Shown here: positions 46,366 to 55,900 of the stretch, piece after piece | How the letters are laid out: each line of letters starts with the position of its first letter | Position numbering within the stretch: the first letter of the stretch is position 1 | NCBI RefSeq assembly: GCF_945957265.1 | Contig: NZ_CAMFKO010000027.1 | Location: 1 to 59,582 of the forward strand | DNA: 59,582 bases | Source of the DNA: an uncultured Dechloromonas sp. | Lineage (GTDB): Bacteria > Pseudomonadota > Gammaproteobacteria > Burkholderiales > Rhodocyclaceae | Direction: 5' to 3' | Position numbers and translations under genes: made by a program | The notes under the pieces: generated by a model | Databases searched by the model: none | Seen by the model: the letters and a program-made list of their open reading frames with translations, nothing else | Told to the model about the DNA's origin: nothing

Positions 46366-47625
46366 ATGCCCCTGCCCGCCTGCCGCCTTTTCCTGCTCAT
46401 CCTGGCCCTGCTCGCCGCCCCGCTGGCGAGCGGCAGCCAGCGCATCGTCGTCGTCACCTCGTTCAGCAAGGAAATCACCCAGTCCTACAAGAAGGCCTTC
46501 GAAGCCGACAACCCGGGCCTGCGCGTCGAATTCCTGTCGCTGCCGTCGCCGCGCGCCTTGACCTACATCCTCGGCCGCCATCTCGAACCGCGCCCCGACC
46601 TGGTCTGGTCGTCGGCGCCGGAAACCTTCGACCAGCTCGCCGCGCAAGGCTACCTGCAACGCCTCGCCCCGCCACCGGGCGATGCCGCGGTCGACGCCTC
46701 GGCCCAGCCCTATTTCCTGGCCCAGGCCTGGTCGGGCTACGGCATCATGTGGAATACCCGCTATTTCGCCGCCAAGGCGCTGCCGCCGCCGGCCACCTGG
46801 ACCGACCTCGGCCAGCCGGCCTATTTCGGCCACCTGATCATGACCTCGCCGGCGCGCTCGGGCACCACCCACCTGATCGTCGAGCAGATTTTGCAAAGCC
46901 ACGGCTGGGAGGCCGGCTGGCAACTGCTGCTGCGCATCGCCGGCAACTGCGCGGAAATCAGCGAACGCAGCTTCGGCGTCCCCAACGCCGTCGGTCGCGG
47001 GCAGTACGGCGCCGGGCCGGTGGTCGACTTTCTCGCCCTCGGCGCCCGGAATTCCGGCACCCCGGTCGCTTTCATCTACCCGCCGCAGACTTCGATCATC
47101 CCGGCCAACATCGCCGTGCTCGCCGCCGCGCCCAATCCGGACGGCGCCCGGCGCTTTCTCGCCTTCACGCTGTCGCCGGCCGGCCAGGCCCTGCTCAACC
47201 GCCCGGAAATCAGCCGGCTGCCGGTATTGGCGCAAGCGCAAAACCCGCAGCACGCCCTGCTCCCGCACCTGGCGCAGGCCGGGCAGCGCTTCGACCGCGC
47301 CTTGTCGCAACACCGCTACCAGTTGATCGGCGTGCTCTTCGACCAGGCCATCACCTTCCGCCACGCCGAGTTGCGCGAAACGACGCGCCTGCTGCACGCA
47401 GCCGACAGGCGGCTGGCGCTTGCCCCCGAGCCGCAGGCCGCGGCGCTGGTAGCCGAAGCGCGCCGCCTGCTCTACCGGCCGCCGCCCGAGATCGCCGGCG
47501 CCGACGCCGCCCCGCTGGCGGAGCGCCAGACCCTGCTCCTCGAAAACCAGGTCGCCCGCGCCAGCCAGGCCAACTATCGCCAGGCCGGCGAGCAGTTGCG
47601 CCGCGCCCTCGACCTGCTGCGCTGA
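46366..47625 (+). CDS. ABC transporter substrate-binding protein, PgtC/Fe(III)-type
   Basis: Protein of 419 residues with a signal peptide (LFLLILALLAAPLASGS). The binding-protein fold is visible: RIVVVTSFSKEITQSYKKAFE, YFLAQAWSGYGIMWNTRYF, FGHLIMTSPARSGTTHLIVEQ. The C terminus has about 90 extra residues beyond the fold, as in PgtC, a regulatory periplasmic protein of phosphoglycerate uptake. The neighbouring PgtP-like transporter makes that comparison attractive, but the permease and ATPase genes downstream argue for a true uptake system. The start at 46366 lacks a clear ribosome site; a GTG at 46318 lies inside the terminator. Confidence 0.8.
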   Translation: MPLPACRLFLLILALLAAPLASGSQRIVVVTSFSKEITQSYKKAFEADNPGLRVEFLSLPSPRALTYILGRHLEPRPDLVWSSAPETFDQLAAQGYLQRLAPPPGDAAVDASAQPYFLAQAWSGYGIMWNTRYFAAKALPPPATWTDLGQPAYFGHLIMTSPARSGTTHLIVEQILQSHGWEAGWQLLLRIAGNCAEISERSFGVPNAVGRGQYGAGPVVDFLALGARNSGTPVAFIYPPQTSIIPANIAVLAAAPNPDGARRFLAFTLSPAGQALLNRPEISRLPVLAQAQNPQHALLPHLAQAGQRFDRALSQHRYQLIGVLFDQAITFRHAELRETTRLLHAADRRLALAPEPQAAALVAEARRLLYRPPPEIAGADAAPLAERQTLLLENQVARASQANYRQAGEQLRRALDLLR

Positions 47626-49308
47626 GTGCCGGACATGCTCACCCCTGCCCCCGCGCCTTCCGCCAGCCAGACCCGCTGGCCGGAACGCCTGGCCAACGGC
47701 CTGTTCGCGCTGAGCACGCTGGTCTACCTGCTGCCCTTCATCGTTCTGCCGCTGCTCGCCCTGCTCGTCAACGGCCTGAGCCTGGGGGGCAGCGCAACGC
47801 CGCTCGACAGCCTGCTGCTGGCCTGGGCCAACCCGACCTACCGCGCCGCGCTCGGCAACAGCCTGCTGCTCGCCGGCGCCACCGCCGCCGGCTGCTGCCT
47901 GCTGGCGCTGCCGGCGGCGGTGATCCTGCTCCGCCAGCCGAAGGCCTTCGCCGCCTGGCTGCCGCTCGGCCTGCTTCCCTTATGCACGCCGCCCTTCCTC
48001 GCCGCCGCCGCGCTGAAAGGGGCGCTCGGCCCGGGCGGCTGGGCCGGCTGGCTGAATCACCCGGCCGGGCTGCTGGCGGTCGAGGTCGTGCATTACTTCC
48101 CGATGCTGCTGCTCGCCATCCTGCTCCCGCTGCGCCAGCGCCAGCAGGAGATCGACAGCGCGCTGCTTTGCGCGCCGCGCCACGGGTGGCGTTTCCTGCG
48201 CCGCATCTTCCTGCCGCTCGCCCTGCCCGGGCTGACCCTCGGCTGCGCGCTGATCTTCAGCCGCGTCCTCGACGACATCGCGACGCCGCTGATCCTCGGC
48301 CAGGGCACGCTGCTCGCCCCGCTGCTCTACCTGCGCGTCGGCAGCCACGGCTTCGCCGACCCGGTCAACAGCGTGCTCGCCCTGTGCCTGCTCTGCCTGA
48401 CGCTCGGCGCCTGGCTGCTGGCCAGCCGGCCGTTCGCCCCGGCCAGCCTGTTCAGCCCGCTCGCCCTGCCGCCTGCCGACGACGAACGGCCACCCCTGTC
48501 GCCCGGCGAACGCGCCTACCTGGCGCTGCTCGCCGGCCTCGCCGGCCTGCCCTTCATCGCCCTGCTGCTGCTCTCCTTCGCCGGGCTGTGGAGTTTCACG
48601 GCGCTGCCCGAGAGCTACACGCTGCGCCACTACCTGGCCACCTGGCAGACGCAGCAGGGTGCCCTCGGCAATACCCTGCTCTACTGCGGCCTTGCCGCGC
48701 TGTGCGCCCTGCTCGCCGCGCTGATCATCGCCCTGCGCCTGCACAGCCGGCGGACGGCCCGGGCGCGCCGGCTGGGCAACGCCCTGCTCGGGCTCGTCGC
48801 GCTGCCGGGCAGCGCGCTGGTCATCGGCTACCAGCAGTGCTATGCCGCCTTCTCTCCCTTCGGCGGCGAATTGCTTGCCGCTCCGCCCTGGGCCTTCATC
48901 GCCCTCGTGCTCTCCGTGCGCAACCTGCCCTACGCCGTGCAGATTCTGCGCCTGGCGCTGGCCAACCTGCCCGCCCAGCAACTGGAAGCCGCCCACGTGC
49001 TGGGCCAGACGCCGTGGCGCAGCCTCGTCCGGATCGCCCTGCCGCTGCTCGCCGGCAGCCTCGTCACCGCCTTCGCCGTCTGCTTCCTGATGGCCGCCTT
49101 CGACCTGTCCACCGCCCTCATCCTGATTCCCAGCGAAAACATGGCCCCCCTGAGTTACAGCATCTATCTGGAAATGTTCAAGACCTCGAACCAGGAAAGC
49201 GGCGCCGCGCTGGCCGTCACCGCGCTCGCCCTGCTCGGCCTGGGCGCCGCGCTCGGCCGGCAGGCACTGCGCCGCCGGCCGCGGCCGGTTGCGGAGCCGG
49301 CAGCATGA
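47626..49308 (+). CDS. ABC transporter permease, fused two-domain (Fe(III)/phosphonate type)
   Basis: Protein of 560 residues with about 12 membrane segments in two repeats. Each has an EAA-type coupling loop: ALLCAPRHGWRFLRRIFLPLALPGL in the first half and AAHVLGQTPWRSLVRIALPLLAGSL in the second. This is the FbpB/PhnV-like layout. Start could be GTG 47626 or ATG 47635; neither has a strong ribosome site. It overlaps the next ATPase gene by 4 bp. Confidence 0.85.
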   Translation: MPDMLTPAPAPSASQTRWPERLANGLFALSTLVYLLPFIVLPLLALLVNGLSLGGSATPLDSLLLAWANPTYRAALGNSLLLAGATAAGCCLLALPAAVILLRQPKAFAAWLPLGLLPLCTPPFLAAAALKGALGPGGWAGWLNHPAGLLAVEVVHYFPMLLLAILLPLRQRQQEIDSALLCAPRHGWRFLRRIFLPLALPGLTLGCALIFSRVLDDIATPLILGQGTLLAPLLYLRVGSHGFADPVNSVLALCLLCLTLGAWLLASRPFAPASLFSPLALPPADDERPPLSPGERAYLALLAGLAGLPFIALLLLSFAGLWSFTALPESYTLRHYLATWQTQQGALGNTLLYCGLAALCALLAALIIALRLHSRRTARARRLGNALLGLVALPGSALVIGYQQCYAAFSPFGGELLAAPPWAFIALVLSVRNLPYAVQILRLALANLPAQQLEAAHVLGQTPWRSLVRIALPLLAGSLVTAFAVCFLMAAFDLSTALILIPSENMAPLSYSIYLEMFKTSNQESGAALAVTALALLGLGAALGRQALRRRPRPVAEPAA

Positions 49309-50420
49309 TGCCGCGCGCCGGCCTGCGCCTGGCCGCCCTCGGCGTGCGCAAGCAGGGGCAGACCCTGCTCGACGGCATCGACCTGAGCATCGAGGCCGGC
49401 GAGTTCTTCGCCCTGCTCGGCCCCTCCGGCTCGGGCAAGACCAGCCTGCTGCGCGTCATCGCCGGGCTGGACAAGCCGAGCAGCGGCAGCCTGCGCCTCG
49501 ACGACCGGGAAATCACCGGCCTCGCGCCCTGGCAGCGCGGCATCGGCCTGGTTTTCCAGGGCTATGCGCTATGGTCGCACCTCAGCGTCGCCGAGCACAT
49601 CGACTTCGCGCTCGAGGAACACGGGCTTTCCGTGCCGCAGCGGCGGGAACGCATGGCCTGGGCGCTCGACGCCTTCGCGCTCGCCGACTTTGCCGGCCGC
49701 CGCCCGGCCGAACTCTCCGGCGGCCAGCAGCAACGCCTGGCGCTGGCCCGCGCCCTGGCCGGCCAGCCCCGCCTGCTGCTGCTCGACGAGCCGTTTTCCC
49801 ATCTCGACCCGGCCTTGCGCCAGCAGATGCGCCGCGAACTGCGCCGCCTGCAGCGCCAGCTCGGCTTCACCACCGTGCTCGTCACCCACGACCAGCAGGA
49901 GGCGCTGAGCCTGGCCGACCGCGTCGGCGTGATCCGCCACGGCCGGCTGGAACAGGTCGGCACGCCGGCCGCGCTCTACGATTTCCCGCAAAGCGCCTAC
50001 GTCGCGCAGATCGGCGGCGCGGTCAACCTGATTTCCGGCCAGCTGCAGATCGAGCCGACGCATGCGCCCTGTTTCGTCTCGCCCGACCTCGGCAAGCTGC
50101 CGCTGCCCACCCTGCCCACCCTGCCCGCCGCCGCCCGCCATGGCGCGGCGGGGCAAATGGCGCTGCGCCCGCAGGCGATCCGCCTGATCCCGGTCGACAG
50201 CCAGCGCAACGGCCGCGACTTCCACGTCGAAGGGGTGATCGAGAACGTCGAATTCACCGGCAGCGAATACGTCTACACGCTGCAGGTCGGCGAACAATGC
50301 CTCTCCGCCAGCCAGCCGCACCTGTGCGGCATGCCGGCGCTGCCGGCCGGCCAGCGCATCCTGCTCGCGCTCAACCTCGGCCAGGCGCGCCTGTTCCTCG
50401 CCGACGAAGCGGCGTCCTGA
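49305..50420 (+). CDS. ABC transporter ATP-binding protein
   Basis: Protein of 371 residues: Walker A GPSGSGKTS, Q-loop FQGYALWSHLSV, signature LSGGQQQRLALARAL, Walker B LLLLDEPFSHLD and H-loop VTHDQQEAL. A C-terminal TOBE-like regulatory domain follows (GQMALRPQAIRLIPV). It is of the FbpC/PotA/MalK class. The ATG at 49305 overlaps the stop of the permease, so the three genes form one unit for uptake of an oxyanion-like, iron or phosphonate substrate (specificity unknown). Confidence 0.88.
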   Translation: MMPRAGLRLAALGVRKQGQTLLDGIDLSIEAGEFFALLGPSGSGKTSLLRVIAGLDKPSSGSLRLDDREITGLAPWQRGIGLVFQGYALWSHLSVAEHIDFALEEHGLSVPQRRERMAWALDAFALADFAGRRPAELSGGQQQRLALARALAGQPRLLLLDEPFSHLDPALRQQMRRELRRLQRQLGFTTVLVTHDQQEALSLADRVGVIRHGRLEQVGTPAALYDFPQSAYVAQIGGAVNLISGQLQIEPTHAPCFVSPDLGKLPLPTLPTLPAAARHGAAGQMALRPQAIRLIPVDSQRNGRDFHVEGVIENVEFTGSEYVYTLQVGEQCLSASQPHLCGMPALPAGQRILLALNLGQARLFLADEAAS

Positions 50421-50429
50421 GCCGGCGGC

Positions 50430-51308
50430 ATGGATATCCTCAAGCTCAAATCCTTCGTCATGGTCGCCCGGCTCGGCCAGGTGACCAAGGCGGCCGACCG
50501 CCTGTGCCTCACCCAGCCCGCCGTCACCGCCCATCTCAAGGCCATCGAGGAGGAACTGGGCATCGTGCTGTTCACGCGCAGCCCGGGGAAAATCGTACTG
50601 ACCAAGGCCGGCGAACTGCTGCTCGACGAGGCCGAGCATGTGCTCGACACCTTCAACGGCCTGCTCCACAAGGCCAAGCAGATCAAGGGAGAAATCACCG
50701 GCAACCTGCTGGTCGGCACGGTCGAGGACGCCGAATTCATCCGCCTCGGCGCCTTCCTCTACAACCTGCAGAACGCGCTGCCGCTGCTCAAGCTCGGCTT
50801 CCGCAGCTGCCCGGCCGAGGAACTGCTGGCCGGCGTCGCCAACGGCGAGCTCGATGCCGGTTTCCACATCGGCCACCTCGACCAGCCCGAATTCGCCAGG
50901 ATCGCGCTGCGCAGCGTCCGCTACCTCGTCGTCGGCCCGCGCGCCCTGGCCGAGCGGCTGGTTGCCGCCAACTGGCGCGAACTGGCCGAGATGCCCTGGC
51001 TGACGCCGCCGGCCAAGAGCCACATCCGCCGCCTGCAACAGCAGCTCTTCGCGCAGCAAGGCTTGCAGGCGCGCGAAACCCTGGGCTGCGACCAGATTTC
51101 GGCGCTCGAGGAACTGGTCCGCGCCGGGCTGGGCCTGACCTTGCTGCGCGAGGAACGGGCGCTGCAGGCGGTCGAGGAAGGGCATGCCGTGATCTGGCCG
51201 CACGCTGCGATCGACGTGCCGCTCTCCTTCATTTACCGGCAGAAGAACGAATCCCACCCGACCACCATCGGCATGCTGTCGGTGCTGCGCGAGTGCTGGA
51301 ACCTGTAA
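50430..51308 (+). CDS. LysR-family transcriptional regulator
   Basis: Protein of 292 residues with an N-terminal winged helix (SFVMVARLGQVTKAADRLCLTQPAVTAHLKAIEEELG) and a C-terminal periplasmic-binding-like effector domain. It starts 9 bp after the ATPase gene and so is likely part of that operon. It could regulate the transporter, or the aldehyde dehydrogenase that begins about 150 bp downstream. Confidence 0.9.
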   Translation: MDILKLKSFVMVARLGQVTKAADRLCLTQPAVTAHLKAIEEELGIVLFTRSPGKIVLTKAGELLLDEAEHVLDTFNGLLHKAKQIKGEITGNLLVGTVEDAEFIRLGAFLYNLQNALPLLKLGFRSCPAEELLAGVANGELDAGFHIGHLDQPEFARIALRSVRYLVVGPRALAERLVAANWRELAEMPWLTPPAKSHIRRLQQQLFAQQGLQARETLGCDQISALEELVRAGLGLTLLREERALQAVEEGHAVIWPHAAIDVPLSFIYRQKNESHPTTIGMLSVLRECWNL

Positions 51309-51330
51309 TTCGTCCAAGCCCCCCCCGAGA

Positions 51331-51369
51331 GGGGGATAAGAGTTGCCTCCACCCGGTGCTCCAATAGAA
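51331..51369 (+). promoter_or_regulatory. Two-block promoter-like element, copy 2 (aldehyde dehydrogenase)
   Basis: GGGGGATAAGAGTT (51331-51344), 12 bp, TGCTCCAATAGAA (51357-51369), preceded by CCCCCCCCGAGA. It matches copy 1 at 40460-40498 in both blocks and in spacing. It ends 85 bp before the ATG at 51455. It was probably shared by descent or function, since the surrounding bases differ. Confidence 0.72.
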
Positions 51370-51454
51370 GCAAGAACAAGCGACCGCACATTGCGCCGGT
51401 GAAGGCATGGTGCAAGGGGCGTTTTGTCGAACGACTTCTAGAGACACTCGACTC

Positions 51455-52897
51455 ATGGCCGACCACCACATCAGTTTTGCCGCGGGCACGCCTGCGGAGT
51501 TTCAAGAGACCTACCTGAAGCAGCGCGCCGCCTACAAGGCGAACCGGGTGCCGTCGCTCGAGGAGCGGCGCAACGACCTGCGCGGCATCCACCGCCTGCT
51601 GGTCGACAACAAGGATGCGCTGATTGCCGCCGTCAACCAGGATTACGGCTGCCGCAGCAGCTTCGAAACCAAGCTGACGGAACTGCTGCAATGCCAGGAC
51701 GCCACTCTTGACGCCATCAAGCAGCTCAAGAAATGGATGAAGCCGCAAAAGCGCCATGTGGACCCGACGCAATATCCTCTCGCCAAGGCTTGGGTTTTCC
51801 CCCAACCGGTGGGCGTCGTGGGCATCGTCGTCCCCTGGAACTTCCCGATCGCCATGACCTTCCAGCCGATGATCTGCGCCTTTGCCGCAGGCAACCGGGT
51901 GATGGTCAAGATGTCGGAAAACTCCAACGCCCTGGCCGAGCTGTTCAAGCGCCTGGCGCCGAAGTATTTTTCCGCCGACAAGCTGGCCTTCTTCGAGGAC
52001 GGCGGCGGCCGCGGCCCGCAGTTCACCCAGCTGCCCTTCGACCACCTGTTCTTCACCGGCTCGCCGATGACCGGGCGGGCGGTGATGGCCAACTGCGCGC
52101 AGAACCTGACGCCGGTGACGCTGGAACTGGGCGGCAAATCCCCCTGCGTCGTCGCGCCCGATTATTCGATGCGCACGGCCGCCGAGCGGATCATGTGGAC
52201 CAAGATGCTCAACGCCGGGCAGATCTGCACCAACGTCGATTACCTGTACCTGCCCGAAGGCAAGGTCGATGAATTCATCCGCGAGGCGCAGGCGATCACC
52301 GCCGAGCGCTACCCGAGCATCACCAACGGCGAATACACGGCGATCATCGACCAGCGCCAGTACGACCGCCTGCAGGAAACCCTCGCCGACGCCGTCGCCA
52401 AGGGCGCCACGGCAACCAACCTGTGCCCCGGCCGCAACGGCGACCCGGCGCAGCGCATCATGCCGCCCATTGCCGTGACCGGCGTCACCGACAACATGAT
52501 CATCATGCAGCGCGAAATCTTCGGCCCGCTGCTGCCGATCAAGACCTACCGGACCAAGGAAGAAGTGGTCGACTACATCGGCGACCATCACAGCCCCCTG
52601 GCGCTCTACGTCTACAGCAACGACAAGGCGATCCAGGACTACTACATGCACAACACGATCTCCGGCGGCGTCACCATCAACGACGGCCTGATGCACGCCG
52701 GCCTGCACACGCTTCCCTTCGGCGGCGTCGGCAACAGCGGCATGGGCCACTACCACGGCTACGAAGGCTTCCAGACCTTCTCCAAGCTGCGCCCGGTCTT
52801 CAAGCAAAGCCCGTGGCGCAGCATCAACATGCTGATGCCGCCCTATGCCGGGAAGGCCGCCAAGATGCTCGATTTCATGATGAAGATGAAGAGCTGA
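51455..52897 (+). CDS. Coniferyl-aldehyde-type aldehyde dehydrogenase
   Basis: Protein of 480 residues. ALDH motifs are PWNFPIAMTFQPMICAFAAGN, FFTGSPMTGRAVM, LELGGKSP and NAGQICTNVDY with the nucleophilic Cys. The shape matches the shorter coniferyl aldehyde dehydrogenase class that acts on aromatic and long-chain aldehydes. Start 51455 (MADHHI) is preferred to an in-frame ATG at 51407. It is 59 bp upstream of the fused ferredoxin oxidoreductase gene and shares the two-block promoter element with the FAD oxidase. Confidence 0.88.
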   Translation: MADHHISFAAGTPAEFQETYLKQRAAYKANRVPSLEERRNDLRGIHRLLVDNKDALIAAVNQDYGCRSSFETKLTELLQCQDATLDAIKQLKKWMKPQKRHVDPTQYPLAKAWVFPQPVGVVGIVVPWNFPIAMTFQPMICAFAAGNRVMVKMSENSNALAELFKRLAPKYFSADKLAFFEDGGGRGPQFTQLPFDHLFFTGSPMTGRAVMANCAQNLTPVTLELGGKSPCVVAPDYSMRTAAERIMWTKMLNAGQICTNVDYLYLPEGKVDEFIREAQAITAERYPSITNGEYTAIIDQRQYDRLQETLADAVAKGATATNLCPGRNGDPAQRIMPPIAVTGVTDNMIIMQREIFGPLLPIKTYRTKEEVVDYIGDHHSPLALYVYSNDKAIQDYYMHNTISGGVTINDGLMHAGLHTLPFGGVGNSGMGHYHGYEGFQTFSKLRPVFKQSPWRSINMLMPPYAGKAAKMLDFMMKMKS

Positions 52898-52956
52898 GCC
52901 GCAGCCATACCGAAAGCCCCTCCCCGATAGATGATCAATCACAGGAGAAGTGTTCA

Positions 52957-55900
52957 ATGAACGCTCCGCTCAACAAGGCCGAAATCACCCTCGACGACAA
53001 ATTCGAGATCCAGGACGGCTGGGTATACATGACCGGCAACCAGGCCCTCGCCCGCCTGCCGCTGCTGATTCAGGAACGCGACAAGGCCAATGGCCTGAAT
53101 ACCGGCGGCTTCATTTCCGGCTACCGGGGCTCGCCGCTCGGCCGCTACGACATGGAGCTGTGGACGCAAAAGAAGCGCCTGGCCGAGCACAACATCAAGT
53201 TCCAGCCCGGCGTCAATGAAGACCTGGCCGCCACGATGGTTGCCGGCACGCAGTACGTCGGCGTCTTTCCCGGCGCCACGGTCGATGGCGTGTTCGGCAT
53301 CTGGTACGGCAAGGGCCCCGGCGTCGACCGTACCGGCGACGTCTTCCGCCACGCCAACAGTTCCGGCACCCACAAGCATGGCGGCGTGCTGGCGCTGGCC
53401 GGCGACGACCATGGCGCCAAGAGCTCGACCATCGCCAACTTTTCGGACGAGATTTTCATCGCCACCGGCATCCCGGTGCTCTACCCGTCCAACACGCAGG
53501 ACCTGATCGACTTCGGGCTGTTCGGCATCGCCCTCAGCCGCTATTCCGGCTGCTGGGTCGGCATCAAGGTCCATAACGACGTCGTCGAAGGCGGCGGTTC
53601 GGTCCGCATTTCGGCCAACGAGCCGACCATCGCCATCCCCGAGCATGCCCCCGCGCCGCACCTCGGGCCGGCCGGCTTCAACACCCGCCTGATAGACAAC
53701 CCGCTGATCATGGAAGACCGCCTGGTCAACCACAAGCTGCACGCCGTGACCGCCTTCCTCCGCGCCAACCCGATCAACGTCGTGGCGCACGAATGCCCGG
53801 GTGCGCGCCTCGGCATCCTGGCCGCCGGCAAGGCCTACCAGGACCTGCTGCAAGCCCTGTCGGAACTCGGCCTGAACGATGCCAGGCTCACCGAGCTGGG
53901 CATCCGCATCGGCAAGATCGGCATGGTCTGGCCGCTGGAAACCGAATTCATCAAGAGCTTCGTCGACGGCCTCGACACCGTCGTGGTCATCGAAGAAAAG
54001 AAGGGCCTGATCGAGGATCAGCTGAAAACCCAGCTCTACGACCTGAAGCTGGCGAAACCGCCGCGCATCGTCGGCAAGTTCAACGCCAGCAATCCGTTCG
54101 CACCCGAGCGCGGGCAGAACGTCTTTGCCGCCCATGGCGAACTGTCGCCGCCCATCGTCGCCAAGGTGCTGGTCGATGTGCTGCGCCAGCTCGATCCCGC
54201 CTGCCCGATCCCGGCCATCGCGCTGCCGGCGCCCAAGATGCCGCCCGGCGTGGCCAACCCGGCGTCGCCCTCGCGTATCCCGACCTTCTGCTCGGGCTGC
54301 CCGCACAACCGCTCGACCAAGGTGCCGGAAGGCTCGCGTGCCGTCCCCGGCATCGGCTGCCACGCCATGGCCATTTTCAACAACCCGGTCGCCACCCCGC
54401 CGGCAATCAGCCAGATGGGCGGCGAAGGCCTGCACTGGATCGGCCAGCAGCCCTTCACGAAGGAAAAGCACGTCTTCGCCAACATCGGCGACGGCACCTA
54501 TTTCCATTCCGGCTTCCTCGCCATCCGCCAGGCGATCGCCGCCAAGGCGCCGATCACCTACAAGATACTGGTCAATGGCTTCGTGTCGATGACCGGCGGC
54601 CAGCCCATCGACGGCGAACTGTCGGTGCCCAGCATGGTCAGCGAACTGCTGGCCGAGGGCGTCAAGGAAATCGTCGTCCTCACCGACGAGGTCGCCAAGC
54701 ATCCGCCGGGCTCCCTGCCCAATGGCGTCCCAGTCCTGCCGCGCACCGAACTGGATGCCGTGATGAAGCGCTTCCGTGAATATCCCGGCGTTTCCGTGAT
54801 CGTCTACGACCAGCCCTGCGCCACCGAACGGCGCCGGCTGCGCAAGCGCGGCAAGTGGATCGATCCGCCCAAGCGCACCTTCATCAATGCCGCCGTCTGC
54901 GAGGGCTGCGGCGACTGCTCCAAGGCCTCCAACTGCCTGTCGGTGGAGCCGCTGGAAACCCCGTTCGGCCGCAAGCGCAAGATCAACCAGAGCGCCTGCA
55001 ACAAGGACTATTCGTGCATCGAGGGCTTCTGCCCGAGCTTCGTCACGGTGCACGGCGGCGCCCTGCGCAAGATCAAGAAGGCGGCGCAAGGCGACTTCCC
55101 GAGCCTGCCCGAGCCGGTCATCCCGGCGCTGGACAAGGATTTTTCCATCCTGATCACCGGCATCGGCGGCACCGGTGTCGTCACCGTTGGCCAGGTGCTG
55201 GGCATGGCCGCGCATGTGCAGGGTATCGCCAGCTCGGTGCTCGACGTGACCGGCCTGGCGCAGAAATTCGGCGCCGTGATGAGCCATGTCCGGCTGGCGC
55301 CCGATGCCAGCCATCTGCACGCGACGCGGATCGCCTACGGCGAGGCGGATGCCATCGTCGGCTGCGACCTTGTGGTCACCGCCGGCGACGAGGCCCTGAG
55401 CAAGATCCGGAACGGCCGCACGCAGGTGTTCGTCGCTTCCGATGTCGTGCCGACCAGCGAATTCGTCCGCAATCCCGACTGGAAGCTCGAGAAGGAGGCG
55501 CTCCTACAGCGGCTGCAGGCCGTCGCCGGCGACGGCCTGACGGCGGTCGAGGGGCTGCGCCTGGCATCGCTGCTGATGGGCGACACCATCGCCGCCAACA
55601 TGTTCATGCTGGGGCTGGCCTGGCAGCGCGGCAGCCTGCCCCTGACGCACCAATCGATCATGAAGGCCATCGAACTGAACAACGTGCAGATCGAGTTCAA
55701 CAAGCAAAGCTTCCTGTGGGGACGGCGCGCCGCGCACGATCTCGCCGCGGTGGAAAAGGCGGCCGTGGCCACCTCGACCATCCAGTTCGCGCCGCGCATC
55801 GACATGTCGCGCGACGCCGTGGTCACCCGCTCGGCCGAATTCCTGAAAGCCTACCAGGACGAGGCCTATGCCAAACGCTACCTCGAGCTGGTCAAACGGG

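Noticed and set aside
46749..49304. Very long open frame upstream of the ABC ATPase
   Set aside because: It is a shadow of the binding protein and permease genes in another frame; low-complexity Arg/Pro/Ala-rich translation with no domains. Only 49305-50420 is the ATPase.
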